DNA of 64,000 nt from an uncultured Pelagibacteraceae bacterium (GCA_902611465.1 CACLZS010000002.1:62001-126000), one strand, 5' to 3'; counted from the stretch's first letter, positions 18,616-26,834 are shown. Numbers and translations are program-made. The notes: generated by a model not told the origin, from the sequence alone.

Positions 18616-19532
18616 TGAAAAATTTATTGTTATTTTTAATGATATTAAGCATGATTTCTGGTGCTGCATTTGCAAAAACAAAATTTTCAAAAGTCAAAAA
18701 AGCTTTAAAAGAGGATAAATACGGAAAAGCAATTCCTGAACAATTTCATTTTCTCAATGCAAGACATGCAGTTAATCCTGTTTCTGTATCTGATTTTTCT
18801 ATTATTGGAGAAAAATCAATTAGATTTGAACTAAATGACGGCGAATGTGGTTATGAACCAAAATGGAGTGATTGTGAAAATGATAGAGAAAGAACTGAAT
18901 TATATTACAAAAGATATCCTTCTAAATATGAGAGATGGTACCAATTTTATATTTTCTTACCAGATGGTTATAATTCAGTTGCACCATCTAAGATGTCTTT
19001 AATACAATGGAAAAGGCACAAACCTTCAAAAGTATTAGTAATGTTTCAGCATATGCATGCCGGTTTAACTTTTAATAGAAATGGAGATACATTTAGAGAC
19101 TCGTACATACTATTAAAAAAAAATGAAGAATTATTAGGTAATTGGACTCAAATTATTTTTAATACTAATTGGCACCCTGACCCCGATAAGGGTTTCATGA
19201 GGGTCTGGATAGATGGACAATTAAAGATTGATTTTAAGGGTATCTCAAATCATCCAAGCAAAGGTAAAGAGCAAAGCTTAAGATATGGATTATATAATAG
19301 CTCAATGTCTAGATATAAAAATTTATTTGAAACAAACAAAATGCCTCAAAGAATTATTTTTTTTGATGGGGTAAGATCTGAAAAAAAATGTGAAAAATTA
19401 TTTAATAAATCTGAATGTCAAAAGCTTGTGTCACAAAATGTTGAAAAATATGAAGTTTATTCATATAGAAAAAATGATAAAAAATTTAATCCTAGCCACA
19501 TTCTTAAGGTTTCAAAATCATTTTTGAAATGA
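18615..19532 (+). CDS. Secreted polysaccharide-lyase-like protein (heparin-lyase-I-like domain)
   Basis: 305 residues with a signal peptide ending GAAFA at residue 20. Motifs of the heparin-lyase-I-like Pfam family are visible: NDRERTEL at 89-96, a W-x-x-Y/F strand (RWYQFYIFLP), 'LIQWKRHKP', and RVWIDGQLKIDFKG, the typical 'V-W-x-D-G' strand. The start ATG shares a base with the preceding stop (TAATG). All arginine codons I checked are AGA/AGG, native for this genome. Substrate unknown; uronic-acid polymers are the usual targets of the fold. Confidence 0.62.
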   Translation: MKNLLLFLMILSMISGAAFAKTKFSKVKKALKEDKYGKAIPEQFHFLNARHAVNPVSVSDFSIIGEKSIRFELNDGECGYEPKWSDCENDRERTELYYKRYPSKYERWYQFYIFLPDGYNSVAPSKMSLIQWKRHKPSKVLVMFQHMHAGLTFNRNGDTFRDSYILLKKNEELLGNWTQIIFNTNWHPDPDKGFMRVWIDGQLKIDFKGISNHPSKGKEQSLRYGLYNSSMSRYKNLFETNKMPQRIIFFDGVRSEKKCEKLFNKSECQKLVSQNVEKYEVYSYRKNDKKFNPSHILKVSKSFLK

Positions 19533-19612
19533 AAAAACTTTTAGGGATAATAGTTCTTAGTTTGTTAGTTTGTAGCAATGCTAATGCAAACTTTCTTGAG
19601 TTTGAAATGTGA
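19529..19612 (+). CDS. 27-codon signal-peptide-only ORF, possible truncated gene
   Basis: An ATG overlapping the previous stop (ATGA) starts MKKLLGIIVLSLLVCSNANA, a textbook Sec signal peptide, then NFLEFEM and a stop. The mature part would be seven residues. Either it is a remnant of a fifth secreted protein cut at a junction, or a short exported peptide or coupling ORF for the next gene, whose GTG start at 19609 overlaps its stop. The codon-usage change at exactly this point favours truncation. Confidence 0.5.
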   Translation: MKKLLGIIVLSLLVCSNANANFLEFEM

Positions 19613-20043
19613 GTTATATAACTCTTTTTGTCATTTCTTTTTTAGCAGCTACTATTTTACCCTTGTCATCAGAGATTACGCTTGCAGGACTTATGGCTGT
19701 TCAATCTTATAACAATTTCATATTACTGCTTGTAGCAAGCTTGGGCAACATACTTGGTTCATCTTTTAATTGGTTTTTGGGAATTTATTCTAGAAAATTT
19801 GAGTCCAAAAAATGGTTTCCATTTAATCAAAAGCAAATGAAGCGATCTTCCAAATGGTTTTTGAAGTATGGTAAATGGTCTTTATTGTTTGCTTGGTTGC
19901 CTATAGTTGGAGATCCACTAACTTTTGTTGCGGGTACTATGCGAATTCGTTTCTTAGAATTTTTAGTCCTGGTTGCTATAGGGAAAGTGGCGCGTTATCT
20001 TGTGGTTATTGCAGTGACAAATTGGTCTTTAAACCTATTTTAA
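19609..20043 (+). CDS. yqaA: YqaA-family (DedA/VTT-like) membrane protein
   Basis: 144 residues, close to E. coli YqaA (about 142), with the half-DedA core: SFLAATILPLSSE at the N-terminus (P and E conserved), GNILGSSFNWFLG, and FAWLPIVGDPLTFVAG with the conserved G-D/P loop. DedA-like proteins act in membrane lipid or proton-coupled transport; YqaA itself is poorly defined. The start is a GTG overlapping the tiny upstream ORF. Four of its five arginines are CGN codons, unlike the upstream operon, hinting at different ancestry. Confidence 0.85.
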   Translation: MSYITLFVISFLAATILPLSSEITLAGLMAVQSYNNFILLLVASLGNILGSSFNWFLGIYSRKFESKKWFPFNQKQMKRSSKWFLKYGKWSLLFAWLPIVGDPLTFVAGTMRIRFLEFLVLVAIGKVARYLVVIAVTNWSLNLF

Positions 20044-20080
20044 AATCGTTCATGTGCATTTAAATATAATTGTAATTAAA

Positions 20081-20098
20081 CTGTTACAAATTTTTCAT
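20081..20098 (+). promoter_or_regulatory. Candidate PHO box upstream of secreted beta-propeller
   Basis: CTGTTAC-AAAT-TTTTCAT matches the two 7-bp direct repeats with 4-bp spacer of a PhoB box (CTGTCAT-N4-CTGTCAT) at 5 of 7 positions in each half. It lies 43 bp before the start codon at 20142. I do not see a well-placed -10. The match is suggestive only, made more interesting by a possible phosphatase-like product and the nearby ornithine-lipid genes. Confidence 0.3.
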
Positions 20099-20141
20099 CT
20101 TATTTAGATAACTTCTCAGATAATCAAAAAAGGAATATATA

Positions 20142-21392
20142 ATGATAAAACTTATCTTAGCAGGCCTTCTGGCTTCGACCGCATTTGTTAGCACAGTAAA
20201 TGCAGATTTTAAAGAAATTGGGAAATTTGGAACACCAGCAAATAACCCTAGTGCAGAAGAAACATCAGCAGAAATAATTGCGGCAACAGCAGATGGCATG
20301 AAACTGGTATATAGCGATAGCCCTGCAAACGCATTAGGCATGATTGATATTACTGACCCAGCAAATCCGAAACCATTAGGCTCAATGGATTTGGGTGGTG
20401 AACCAACTAGTGTTGCAATCAAAAATGGACAAGCATTTGTAGGTATTAATACTTCTCCAAACTATGTAGAACCAAGTGGTCACTTATTAGTTGTTGATCT
20501 TGCCTCAGGAAAAGAAGTTACAAAAGTTGAATTAGGCGGACAACCAGACTCGGTTGCAGTTAGTCCAGATGGAACTTTTGTGGCAGTCGCTATTGAAAAT
20601 GAGCGTAACGAAGATATCAATGATGAAAAAATTCCACAACTTCCAGGGGGTTTTGTGGCAATTGTTAATTTAGCTGATAACAGTGTTACTAAAGCGGACC
20701 TAGTTGGTTTTTCAACTATTGCTCCTAACGATCCAGAGCCTGAGTTTGTTGATATCAATAATTTAGGTGAAATAGTTGTTACTATGCAAGAGAATAACTG
20801 GATGGCGGTTATTGATCGAAATGGAAAAGTAATTTCAGAATTTGATGCAGGATTAGTAACACTTGTAGGTATCGATAATAAAAAAGATGGTAAACTAAAC
20901 ATGACTGATACTATTGAAAATGTTAGAAGAGAGCCAGATGCAGTTAAATGGATTGGCAATGATCATTTTGCAACCGCAAATGAGGGTGACTATAAACATG
21001 AAGCACCAGGTCAAGCAAAACGTGGTGGTAGTCGTGGATGGACAATCTTCAATAAAAATGGTGCAGTGGTATACGAGTCAGGTTCGTCATATGAAAGAGC
21101 ACTCGCTTCAGCAGGTTACTGGCCAGAAAAACGTGCAGAGAAAAAAGGTGTAGAACCAGAGTCAGTTGAAGTAGCAATATATGGTGATACACGTTATATC
21201 TTTGTTGGTGCTGAAAGAGCAAATGCTATCGGCGTTTATAAAGCAAACGATTTGAAAAACCCAGAATTAGTTTCTATTTTACCAACGGGTATTGGACCAG
21301 AAGGTTTGGTTGCTATTCCACAACGGAACTTGTTTATAAGTGCTAACGAAGTTGATAAAGAAAGATCAGTTACAATTTATAGCTTAGATTAA
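20142..21392 (+). CDS. Secreted beta-propeller protein (choice-of-anchor-I / phosphatase-associated type)
   Basis: 416 residues with a signal peptide ending VNADF (about residue 22). Repeated blades are visible as 'V-x-x-D-x-x-S-G/NP' units: PEPTSVAIKNGQAFVG-like, QPDSVAVSPDGTFVAVA, EPEFVDINNLGEIVVT, EPDAVKWIGNDHFATANEGD and EPESVEVAIYGDTRYIFVG. This E/Q-P-x-S/A-V pattern is that of choice-of-anchor-I and alkaline-phosphatase-like marine proteins. Function is unproven. Seven of twelve arginines are CGN where neighbours use AGA, and the gene is visibly less AT-rich, so recent transfer is likely. It has its own ribosome binding site (aaagga) and a GC-rich hairpin downstream. Confidence 0.7.
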   Translation: MIKLILAGLLASTAFVSTVNADFKEIGKFGTPANNPSAEETSAEIIAATADGMKLVYSDSPANALGMIDITDPANPKPLGSMDLGGEPTSVAIKNGQAFVGINTSPNYVEPSGHLLVVDLASGKEVTKVELGGQPDSVAVSPDGTFVAVAIENERNEDINDEKIPQLPGGFVAIVNLADNSVTKADLVGFSTIAPNDPEPEFVDINNLGEIVVTMQENNWMAVIDRNGKVISEFDAGLVTLVGIDNKKDGKLNMTDTIENVRREPDAVKWIGNDHFATANEGDYKHEAPGQAKRGGSRGWTIFNKNGAVVYESGSSYERALASAGYWPEKRAEKKGVEPESVEVAIYGDTRYIFVGAERANAIGVYKANDLKNPELVSILPTGIGPEGLVAIPQRNLFISANEVDKERSVTIYSLD

Positions 21393-21410
21393 CAACTTAA
21401 TTAAGCTTGT

Positions 21411-21426
21411 GGGGGCGTTAGCCCCC
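21411..21426 (+). terminator. GC-rich hairpin after the beta-propeller gene
   Basis: GGGGGC-GTTA-GCCCCC is a 6-bp all-GC stem with a tetraloop, 19 bp after the stop codon. No T-run follows, so it is either a weak intrinsic terminator or a 3'-end stabilising hairpin. Six consecutive G-C pairs are exceptional in this AT-rich sequence. Confidence 0.5.
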
Positions 21427-21554
21427 GCCATAAACTTTCATGTAAAGTTTTAATAAAATCTCGACACACACACGACACACTTCGAGACAAAAAAGAAATG
21501 GAAAAGCAATGCCGACACTACAAAACATTTACATGTCGAAAAGTTTCATGTCTA
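21427..21554. other. Repeat-bearing intergenic spacer, no gene
   Basis: This 128-bp stretch holds CGACACAC twice, exactly 11 bp apart (21462-21469 and 21473-21480), flanked by a small inverted repeat TCTCG (21459-21463) / CGAGA (21483-21487). A further CGACA (21513-21517) is mirrored by TGTCG at 21534-21538. It is richer in G/C than other spacers of the window. It could be the scar or attachment end of an acquired block, or a regulator array. I see no open frame worth calling. Confidence 0.4.
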
Positions 21555-22292
21555 CTAGTTAATATTTAAAACTATAGATCTAAGTTTATCAACAATTTGT
21601 TTATTATTTAATTTTTCTTTTTGTAGCGAGGAGATTTTTTCACCAATACTAAGCTTATATGTTCGATTTTTTTTATTTATTAATTCTCTTATAAATAAAA
21701 TTCTTCTTAAATTATTATTTATAAAGCCTACTGTTTGAAAGAATAAGCTATTCTTACCAAAAAAACGTACAGGAATAATTTCCGCCTTGGTTTTATTAAT
21801 TATAGATCCAATTAATGGTTTCCATCTTCTTTCATTAGCCTCATTAAAAATAAAAGAGGATGTAGCAACTTCACCTGAAGGAAAAGTTATTAAAATTCCA
21901 TTTGCATTTAAGTGTTCAATTGCCTTCTTTTTAGAAATGATATTTTTTTTTATATCCTCTGTAAATTTTGAAAATTTAATTGGCAATAAGTACTCTCTTA
22001 TTTGATCAATTTGTGAAAGTTCTTCGTTAATTAAAATTTTATAATCCTGTCGGATATCACAAATTATTGAACAAATTATAAGTCCATCTAATAATCCAAA
22101 TGGATGATTTGCAACTATTATACTTGATCCTTCTTCAGGTATATTGGCAACATTTTCTGCGATGTAATTAATGTTAAAAATATCTAAAGTTTTTTTCCAA
22201 AAATTCTTTGACTGTTTTAACTCTTCATAATTAACTTTATATATAGATTTGATTTCATCAATTTTTGAAATTTTCTCTAAAATTTGCTGCAT
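21555..22292 (-). CDS. olsA: Lyso-lipid acyltransferase, probable ornithine-lipid OlsA
   Basis: 245 residues of the PlsC-like acyltransferase family: catalytic NHPFGLLDG (the H-x4-D motif) near residue 62-70 and the substrate-binding FPSGEVATS near 136-144. It overlaps by one base the end of the upstream OlsB-like gene, and together they resemble the rhizobial olsB-olsA operon, where OlsA adds the second acyl chain to lyso-ornithine lipid. Alone it could be a generic 1-acylglycerol-phosphate acyltransferase, and the pairing is what supports OlsA. Ornithine lipids replace phospholipids when phosphate is scarce. Confidence 0.75.
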   Translation of the reverse strand: MQQILEKISKIDEIKSIYKVNYEELKQSKNFWKKTLDIFNINYIAENVANIPEEGSSIIVANHPFGLLDGLIICSIICDIRQDYKILINEELSQIDQIREYLLPIKFSKFTEDIKKNIISKKKAIEHLNANGILITFPSGEVATSSFIFNEANERRWKPLIGSIINKTKAEIIPVRFFGKNSLFFQTVGFINNNLRRILFIRELINKKNRTYKLSIGEKISSLQKEKLNNKQIVDKLRSIVLNIN

Positions 22293-23119
22293 TAGTCTAA
22301 AATTTTATTAACATATTCTTTATTTATTTTTTCAATTGGTAAAAAAACAAAAACATCAGTTGTCTTAAATTTATTATCAATTACTGCACCTTTCCCAATA
22401 GAAGCGTTAAACTTTATATAAGCTTTAATTAAAGTTGGTAATTTTGAAATTAATTTAATATTCACATTAATGTTTTTTTGATAATCAATATTTAGTCTAC
22501 ATTTTGGTAAAGCACTGACTGTAATGTTACCTGACATTTTATGATAATTGTTAAGATATATCAATTGATCTTCAATCTTGTTAATATTAGTACTTAAGAA
22601 ACTGGCCGTACCAAACAAAGCATCTATATTATTTCTGTTAATATAATTATATATTTCTTTCCACATTAATTTAAGAACATTTTTATTTCTAAATTTATAA
22701 GATATACATGATCGACTTAATTCTAGCATATTGTCGTAAACTCCAGAATTTAGTAAATTATCTAAATTAAATTCATCGCAACTATAAAAACCTGATTTTT
22801 TTTCCGCAACAGATTGCTTAAGTAAACGATAAGTTCCTACTACTCTTGTTTTGGAAAATTTTGATTTTTTGTGGGTCACAATTATATGATCTGCATAATT
22901 GTCAAATTTATCAGAGTCTCTTCTAAAATTTCCTATATTATATATAGGGTTTTTAATTCTTTCGGAGAAGAAGACTTTATACCTAAGTTTTTGTGCGAGT
23001 TTTATTTCTCCTCTGCTTTCAGCTAGTTTGACGTTAAACGAAGGCTTAAAAAAATCATAGGTATTTATATTAAACCTTTTATGTTGGTTAACTTTTCTAA
23101 ATAAAGTATTTATCGGCAC
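22292..23119 (-). CDS. olsB: OlsB-like N-acyltransferase (ornithine lipid synthesis, first step)
   Basis: 275 residues of the GNAT-like fold used by OlsB/hemolysin-type acyltransferases: AQKLRYKVFF early (the 'LR-[YH]-x-VF' motif), DNYADHIIV, VVGTYRLL, and LELSRSCISYKFRN, all characteristic of this family. OlsB transfers a 3-hydroxyacyl chain from ACP to ornithine. Start is a GTG (VPINTLFRK) preceded by AAGGA. The gene and olsA form a two-gene operon leading away from a 160-bp spacer. Substrate is inferred from pairing with OlsA, and other amino acids are possible. Confidence 0.75.
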   Translation of the reverse strand: MPINTLFRKVNQHKRFNINTYDFFKPSFNVKLAESRGEIKLAQKLRYKVFFSERIKNPIYNIGNFRRDSDKFDNYADHIIVTHKKSKFSKTRVVGTYRLLKQSVAEKKSGFYSCDEFNLDNLLNSGVYDNMLELSRSCISYKFRNKNVLKLMWKEIYNYINRNNIDALFGTASFLSTNINKIEDQLIYLNNYHKMSGNITVSALPKCRLNIDYQKNINVNIKLISKLPTLIKAYIKFNASIGKGAVIDNKFKTTDVFVFLPIEKINKEYVNKILD

Positions 23120-23281
23120 GAATCCTTAATAAAAGACTCACATGTATTTAATGTTAAATAATTATTTCAAATTCATTACAAAGTTTAATTATAATTTACA
23201 TTAAAATTAAACAATATCTTAATAATTTTTAAACAAATGTTTTACATAAATATTTTAAGGTTAATTTAATTAGTAAAAAGT

Positions 23282-23614
23282 ATGAGTTACAGTAAAATTG
23301 AAGAAGCAACCAAAGAATTTTTTAAATCAAATATTGAACCTTTCAAAGATATAGTTTCTAAGGAAGTACATTGTGAGGCTATACATAAATCAAGTTTTGG
23401 CGGTAGCATAAAGAACTATGATGAAATGATGGAAATGATAAAAGATGCGATGACTAGTTGGAACACAGAACCAGAAATTAAGTGTTTAATTGATACTCCA
23501 GAGGTCGTAGTTAAAACTGTTAAAGGATTTGATCCTAACTTTACTTATCTTGAAATAGATCAACTTAAAGATGGCAAAATTATTAAACATTTTTATGGCA
23601 AAGTTCCAAAATAG
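23282..23614 (+). CDS. Small SnoaL/NTF2-like protein, unrecognised
   Basis: 110 residues with the look of a cystatin-like alpha+beta cone: an N-terminal helix (KIEEATKEFF), a 'V-x-x-E-A-I-H-K' strand, 'EMMEMIKDAM', and a closing strand 'YLEIDQLKDGKIIKHFYG', the usual 'D-G-K-I-x-x-x' end of SnoaL-like domains. No catalytic residues can be assigned. It is a single gene between the divergent olsB and a secreted amidohydrolase, with a 163-bp spacer upstream that shows no clear promoter or hairpin. Confidence 0.5.
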   Translation: MSYSKIEEATKEFFKSNIEPFKDIVSKEVHCEAIHKSSFGGSIKNYDEMMEMIKDAMTSWNTEPEIKCLIDTPEVVVKTVKGFDPNFTYLEIDQLKDGKIIKHFYGKVPK

Positions 23615-23678
23615 ATAAACCAAATAACCATTTTTAAAGCAAATAGACTCACGGCTCAGGATTTGGTAATCTTGGATA

Positions 23679-24845
23679 ATGAAAATAATTTTGTTTTTTA
23701 TTTTTTTAATTTTACCAACGTTTGCCAACAGTTTTGATGATCATTATAAGTTTGATCACTGGGCTTATGAAAGAATTATGTTTGGAAAAACCGAAAGTCG
23801 TGAAGAAGCAAAAAAACTTTTAGACAGTTATAAACTTAATAATCTTGAGGTAAGAGATACAAATAAACCTTATTTAGGAGCTATAATAGATGGTCATGCA
23901 CATCCTAGAAAATCCACCGGAAAAGCTTTAGATATAGGTACTGAGTATTTTATAGAAGATTTGCCAATGTTAACAAATAAGGCAAATGTTTTTATGTCTG
24001 TAATTATGGGAACTCCAAATACTTACAAATCAGAAGATAATTGGAATTATTATTATGATTTTGCTGCAGAGCATCAGAATGTTTTAACTAATTGTCATTC
24101 CAATTTTATTGGAATGTCAGCAAATAAAAAAAAATATAAGAACTCAGAAGTTAATAAAGAGTTTAAAGAAACTATTAAAAGATTTAAAAAAGGACAATGT
24201 TATGGATTGGGAGAAACTGGACTGGTTCACTATAATAAAAAGAAAAAAAATCCCCCTTATGGTGGGTATCAACCCCAATTAGATTTAGATCTTAAAAACC
24301 CAATTATTGATAAGGCGTTCAAATTTGTCAATGAACACCGTATGCCGATTAATTTACACCTGGAGCCTTTTCATGAAATAGATGGGATAGATAGATTAAC
24401 AGAGTTTAAAAATTTTTATAAAAAAAAATGTGAAAAATACCCCAACGCAAAAATTGTGATAGCTCATACAGGAATGATGCCAACAAAAGACCTTGAAGAA
24501 ATTTTTGATTATTGTCCTAATACATATACTGACTGGAAAATAGCATTTCATTGGTCTTCTCTTTGGGGCTTTGAGGATTTGCATATCCCAAATGATTATA
24601 GATTTAAATTACACGAGGTTTGGGCAAAATCGATGGAAAAATATTCCGATAGATATTTTTTTGGTTCTGATCATAAATTAGGTAAAAGCCCAGCACATGA
24701 TGTTTTTGTTGAACACTATATGAAGCATGTTCGTTTGATGATTGGATCTTTAAGCCCAGATGTGCAAGAAAAAATTGCATATAAAAATGCAGCTAAACTT
24801 TTTAAAATTAATCTTAATCAACCTTTAATTGTTGGCAAACAATAA
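23679..24845 (+). CDS. Secreted amidohydrolase (metal-dependent TIM-barrel hydrolase)
   Basis: 388 residues with a signal peptide ending about residue 18-19 (FANSF). The amidohydrolase metal ligands can be followed: IIDGHAHPRKS (H-x-H after strand 1), MPINLHLEPFHE, KIVIAHTGMM and FFGSDHKLG. This is the amidohydrolase-2 subfamily, which hydrolyses or decarboxylates a wide range of compounds. It is followed four bases later by a lyase-like secreted protein and then a PL5-like protein, so a joint role in extracellular polymer breakdown is possible. Substrate unknown. Confidence 0.78.
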   Translation: MKIILFFIFLILPTFANSFDDHYKFDHWAYERIMFGKTESREEAKKLLDSYKLNNLEVRDTNKPYLGAIIDGHAHPRKSTGKALDIGTEYFIEDLPMLTNKANVFMSVIMGTPNTYKSEDNWNYYYDFAAEHQNVLTNCHSNFIGMSANKKKYKNSEVNKEFKETIKRFKKGQCYGLGETGLVHYNKKKKNPPYGGYQPQLDLDLKNPIIDKAFKFVNEHRMPINLHLEPFHEIDGIDRLTEFKNFYKKKCEKYPNAKIVIAHTGMMPTKDLEEIFDYCPNTYTDWKIAFHWSSLWGFEDLHIPNDYRFKLHEVWAKSMEKYSDRYFFGSDHKLGKSPAHDVFVEHYMKHVRLMIGSLSPDVQEKIAYKNAAKLFKINLNQPLIVGKQ

Positions 24846-24848
24846 AAA

Positions 24849-25610
24849 ATGAAAAAAATAATTTTTATATTCTTGAGCATTATATTATTTAATATTTCTG
24901 CAATTGCTGGAGAATGGAAAAATAAAAATAAATGGAAAGTTTCGTGTGGTATAGTTGATAAAGAAGCGCTTGTTGTGAATGGAAAGTCAAAAAAAAGTTA
25001 TAACAAAAATGAGTTTAAAGTTAAAAATATAACATTTAAGTTAGACAAAGGTGATATTGGTAAATGTAAAAATGATAAAAAGTCCTCAGGAGGATATCCT
25101 TACTCAGGGAGACAAGAAGTTACTCATAAACTACCAATTGGTCACTCAATATTTGAAACAGATTTATTAATAGAAGGCGCTCCATCAAAAAGGACTACTA
25201 TTTTTCAAATTCATGATGGTAGAAATAGTGGTGGACCACCTTCGTGGATTGGATTAAATGGTAAGTGGAGTATAATTCACAAGTTTCCAAAAGGAGAATG
25301 TTCTGAAGATAATTGTAAAATGCATAATTTTATAACTTTAAAAGTAGGCAAAATTTATAAATTTAGGGCAGAAATTGATTATCAAAAAAAATCAAAATAT
25401 TTATCTATTAAATATTACTTGGATGATGAATTTATTTTACAGCATTATGATGTACCCATATCTTCAAAAAAAACAGATGGGCCTTATGGTCCCAATAAAC
25501 CTTATATTAAAATAGGAATTTACCGAATTGGAGATACAGGTACTACAACTTATAATTACAATAATTTATCATTAAAGAACAAAAAAAAATCTACATTTAG
25601 TAAAATATAA
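24849..25610 (+). CDS. Secreted alginate-lyase-like jelly-roll protein (PL7/PL20-like)
   Basis: 253 residues, signal peptide ending AIAGE (residue 20-21). The three strand motifs that line the cleft of PL7-type alginate lyases are present in recognisable form: GRQEVTH with R88 and E90 (R-x-E-x-R pattern, last R not conserved), FQIHDG at 119-124 (the Q-I-H catalytic strand), and YIKIGIYR at 219-226 (the Y-F-K-x-G-x-Y strand). These enzymes cleave uronic-acid polymers by beta-elimination. The same fold also includes glucuronan lyases. It lies directly between an amidohydrolase and a PL5-like protein, which supports a polyuronate role. Confidence 0.66.
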   Translation: MKKIIFIFLSIILFNISAIAGEWKNKNKWKVSCGIVDKEALVVNGKSKKSYNKNEFKVKNITFKLDKGDIGKCKNDKKSSGGYPYSGRQEVTHKLPIGHSIFETDLLIEGAPSKRTTIFQIHDGRNSGGPPSWIGLNGKWSIIHKFPKGECSEDNCKMHNFITLKVGKIYKFRAEIDYQKKSKYLSIKYYLDDEFILQHYDVPISSKKTDGPYGPNKPYIKIGIYRIGDTGTTTYNYNNLSLKNKKKSTFSKI

Positions 25611-25619
25611 ATTTAAGAT

Positions 25620-26804
25620 ATGAGAAAAATTTTAGTTTTCTTAATTGTTTATTTTTTTTATTCTTCTTCTTATGCCTATCAGTTAAGTGAGAATGTTTTT
25701 GTTCCAAACAGTATTTTACAAACCTATAATTCTTTGAGTAAAGAACATAAAATTAAATATTGTGAGTTTGATAAATATAAGCCACGTTTTGATATAATTG
25801 ATAAAGATTTACCTCAAAGAATTAAAGGGTTTAATTCTCGAATGGATAACATTGATGAGGTTGAAGGTGGACATTTTGAGGATGTTTTCCAACAATTTAG
25901 TAAAGCAACTATTTTTATGTCAGCCACAGATGATCAAATATTAAAAGAAAGACTTTTTGATAAATTATTTATATGGGCTTCGAATGATGCACTTACTAAA
26001 ACTAAACCATGTTATTCTAGTGATAAACAAAAAAATCTCAAATCAAAAGATTGCAAAAGTATGTGGAAAGATAAAGATGGACAAGATCTAGCAATTAAAT
26101 TTGATGATGCTAGCACATTATTAACAATACTTAATTTAAATTATATTTATGATTTTTATTTTAAAGGATTTAAAATTGAAGATAATCGACATAAAATTAT
26201 AAATAAATGGTTTAAAAGTTTTTACAAAAGAATACCAAATCAATCAGTTAATGATTTTTATGGTCATCAAGGTGGTTGGTCATTTCCAAATGTATTTATT
26301 AAACATTCACAACATAAAAAATACAAAAATAACATAAAAAAAGTATTAAAAGGAATGAATAAAGAACTTTTAAAAGATGGAAGTTTTAAAGATAGAACAA
26401 CTCGTGGAAATAGAGCTCTTCACTATCATAATCAATCTTTAGCTGAGTTATTTTTAGTTATTGAAATGGCTTATGCAGCAAATTTAGATCTGCCTAAAAA
26501 TATGGAAACTAAATTATTAAAAGCTGTTCAGATATTTCATGAAGGCTATCTGGACCCTATGTCAATAGAACCTTGGGCAAAAAAAAAATACAATTCTCAA
26601 CCATCCAATGGTAATCAGGTATTCAGAAAAATAAATAGGCAAGGGTATGCATCCGGATGGTTTCATATTTTTCAAGTAAGATATCCTGATCACGAAATTT
26701 CAAAGTGGCTTAAGAAAGTATTAGTAGATAGCTCAAGTTTGAAAAACGGTTTACAAATTGGAATAGGAATAGGTTGCATTTATAATGCTGTAGCAAACAA
26801 TTGA
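25620..26804 (+). CDS. Secreted alginate-lyase-family protein (PL5/AlgL-like alpha-toroid)
   Basis: 394 residues with a signal peptide ending YAYQ (about 19-20). The all-alpha body resembles AlgL: an N-terminal 'Q...VFQQFSKATIFMSA' helix, TLLTILNLNYIYDF, and RGNRALHYHNQSLAELFLVIEMA, which matches the AlgL 'R-A-L-x-Y-H-N-x-A-L' active-site helix. From memory this helix carries catalytic-region His and Tyr. AlgL-like enzymes act on polymannuronate in the periplasm. The frame is ten bases after the lyase-like gene and ends in an AT-rich hairpin. Confidence in the family is fair; activity is untested. Confidence 0.65.
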   Translation: MRKILVFLIVYFFYSSSYAYQLSENVFVPNSILQTYNSLSKEHKIKYCEFDKYKPRFDIIDKDLPQRIKGFNSRMDNIDEVEGGHFEDVFQQFSKATIFMSATDDQILKERLFDKLFIWASNDALTKTKPCYSSDKQKNLKSKDCKSMWKDKDGQDLAIKFDDASTLLTILNLNYIYDFYFKGFKIEDNRHKIINKWFKSFYKRIPNQSVNDFYGHQGGWSFPNVFIKHSQHKKYKNNIKKVLKGMNKELLKDGSFKDRTTRGNRALHYHNQSLAELFLVIEMAYAANLDLPKNMETKLLKAVQIFHEGYLDPMSIEPWAKKKYNSQPSNGNQVFRKINRQGYASGWFHIFQVRYPDHEISKWLKKVLVDSSSLKNGLQIGIGIGCIYNAVANN

Positions 26805-26831
26805 AAATATTAAGATTATTTTAATGTTTTT
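26804..26831. terminator. AT-rich hairpin between convergent genes
   Basis: AAAATATTAA (26804-26813) pairs with TTAATGTTTT (26821-26830) over 10 bp with one G-U pair and a 7-nt loop. With A and T tracts on its two sides it could terminate transcription from both directions, between the alginate-lyase-like gene and umuC. All-AT stems are weak, hence low confidence. Confidence 0.35.
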
Positions 26832-26834
26832 AAA

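Noticed and set aside
20480..20959. 159-codon open frame antisense to the beta-propeller gene
   Set aside because: Low-complexity Ser/Ile/Thr-rich translation typical of antisense reading; the plus-strand frame has signal peptide, repeats and ribosome binding site.
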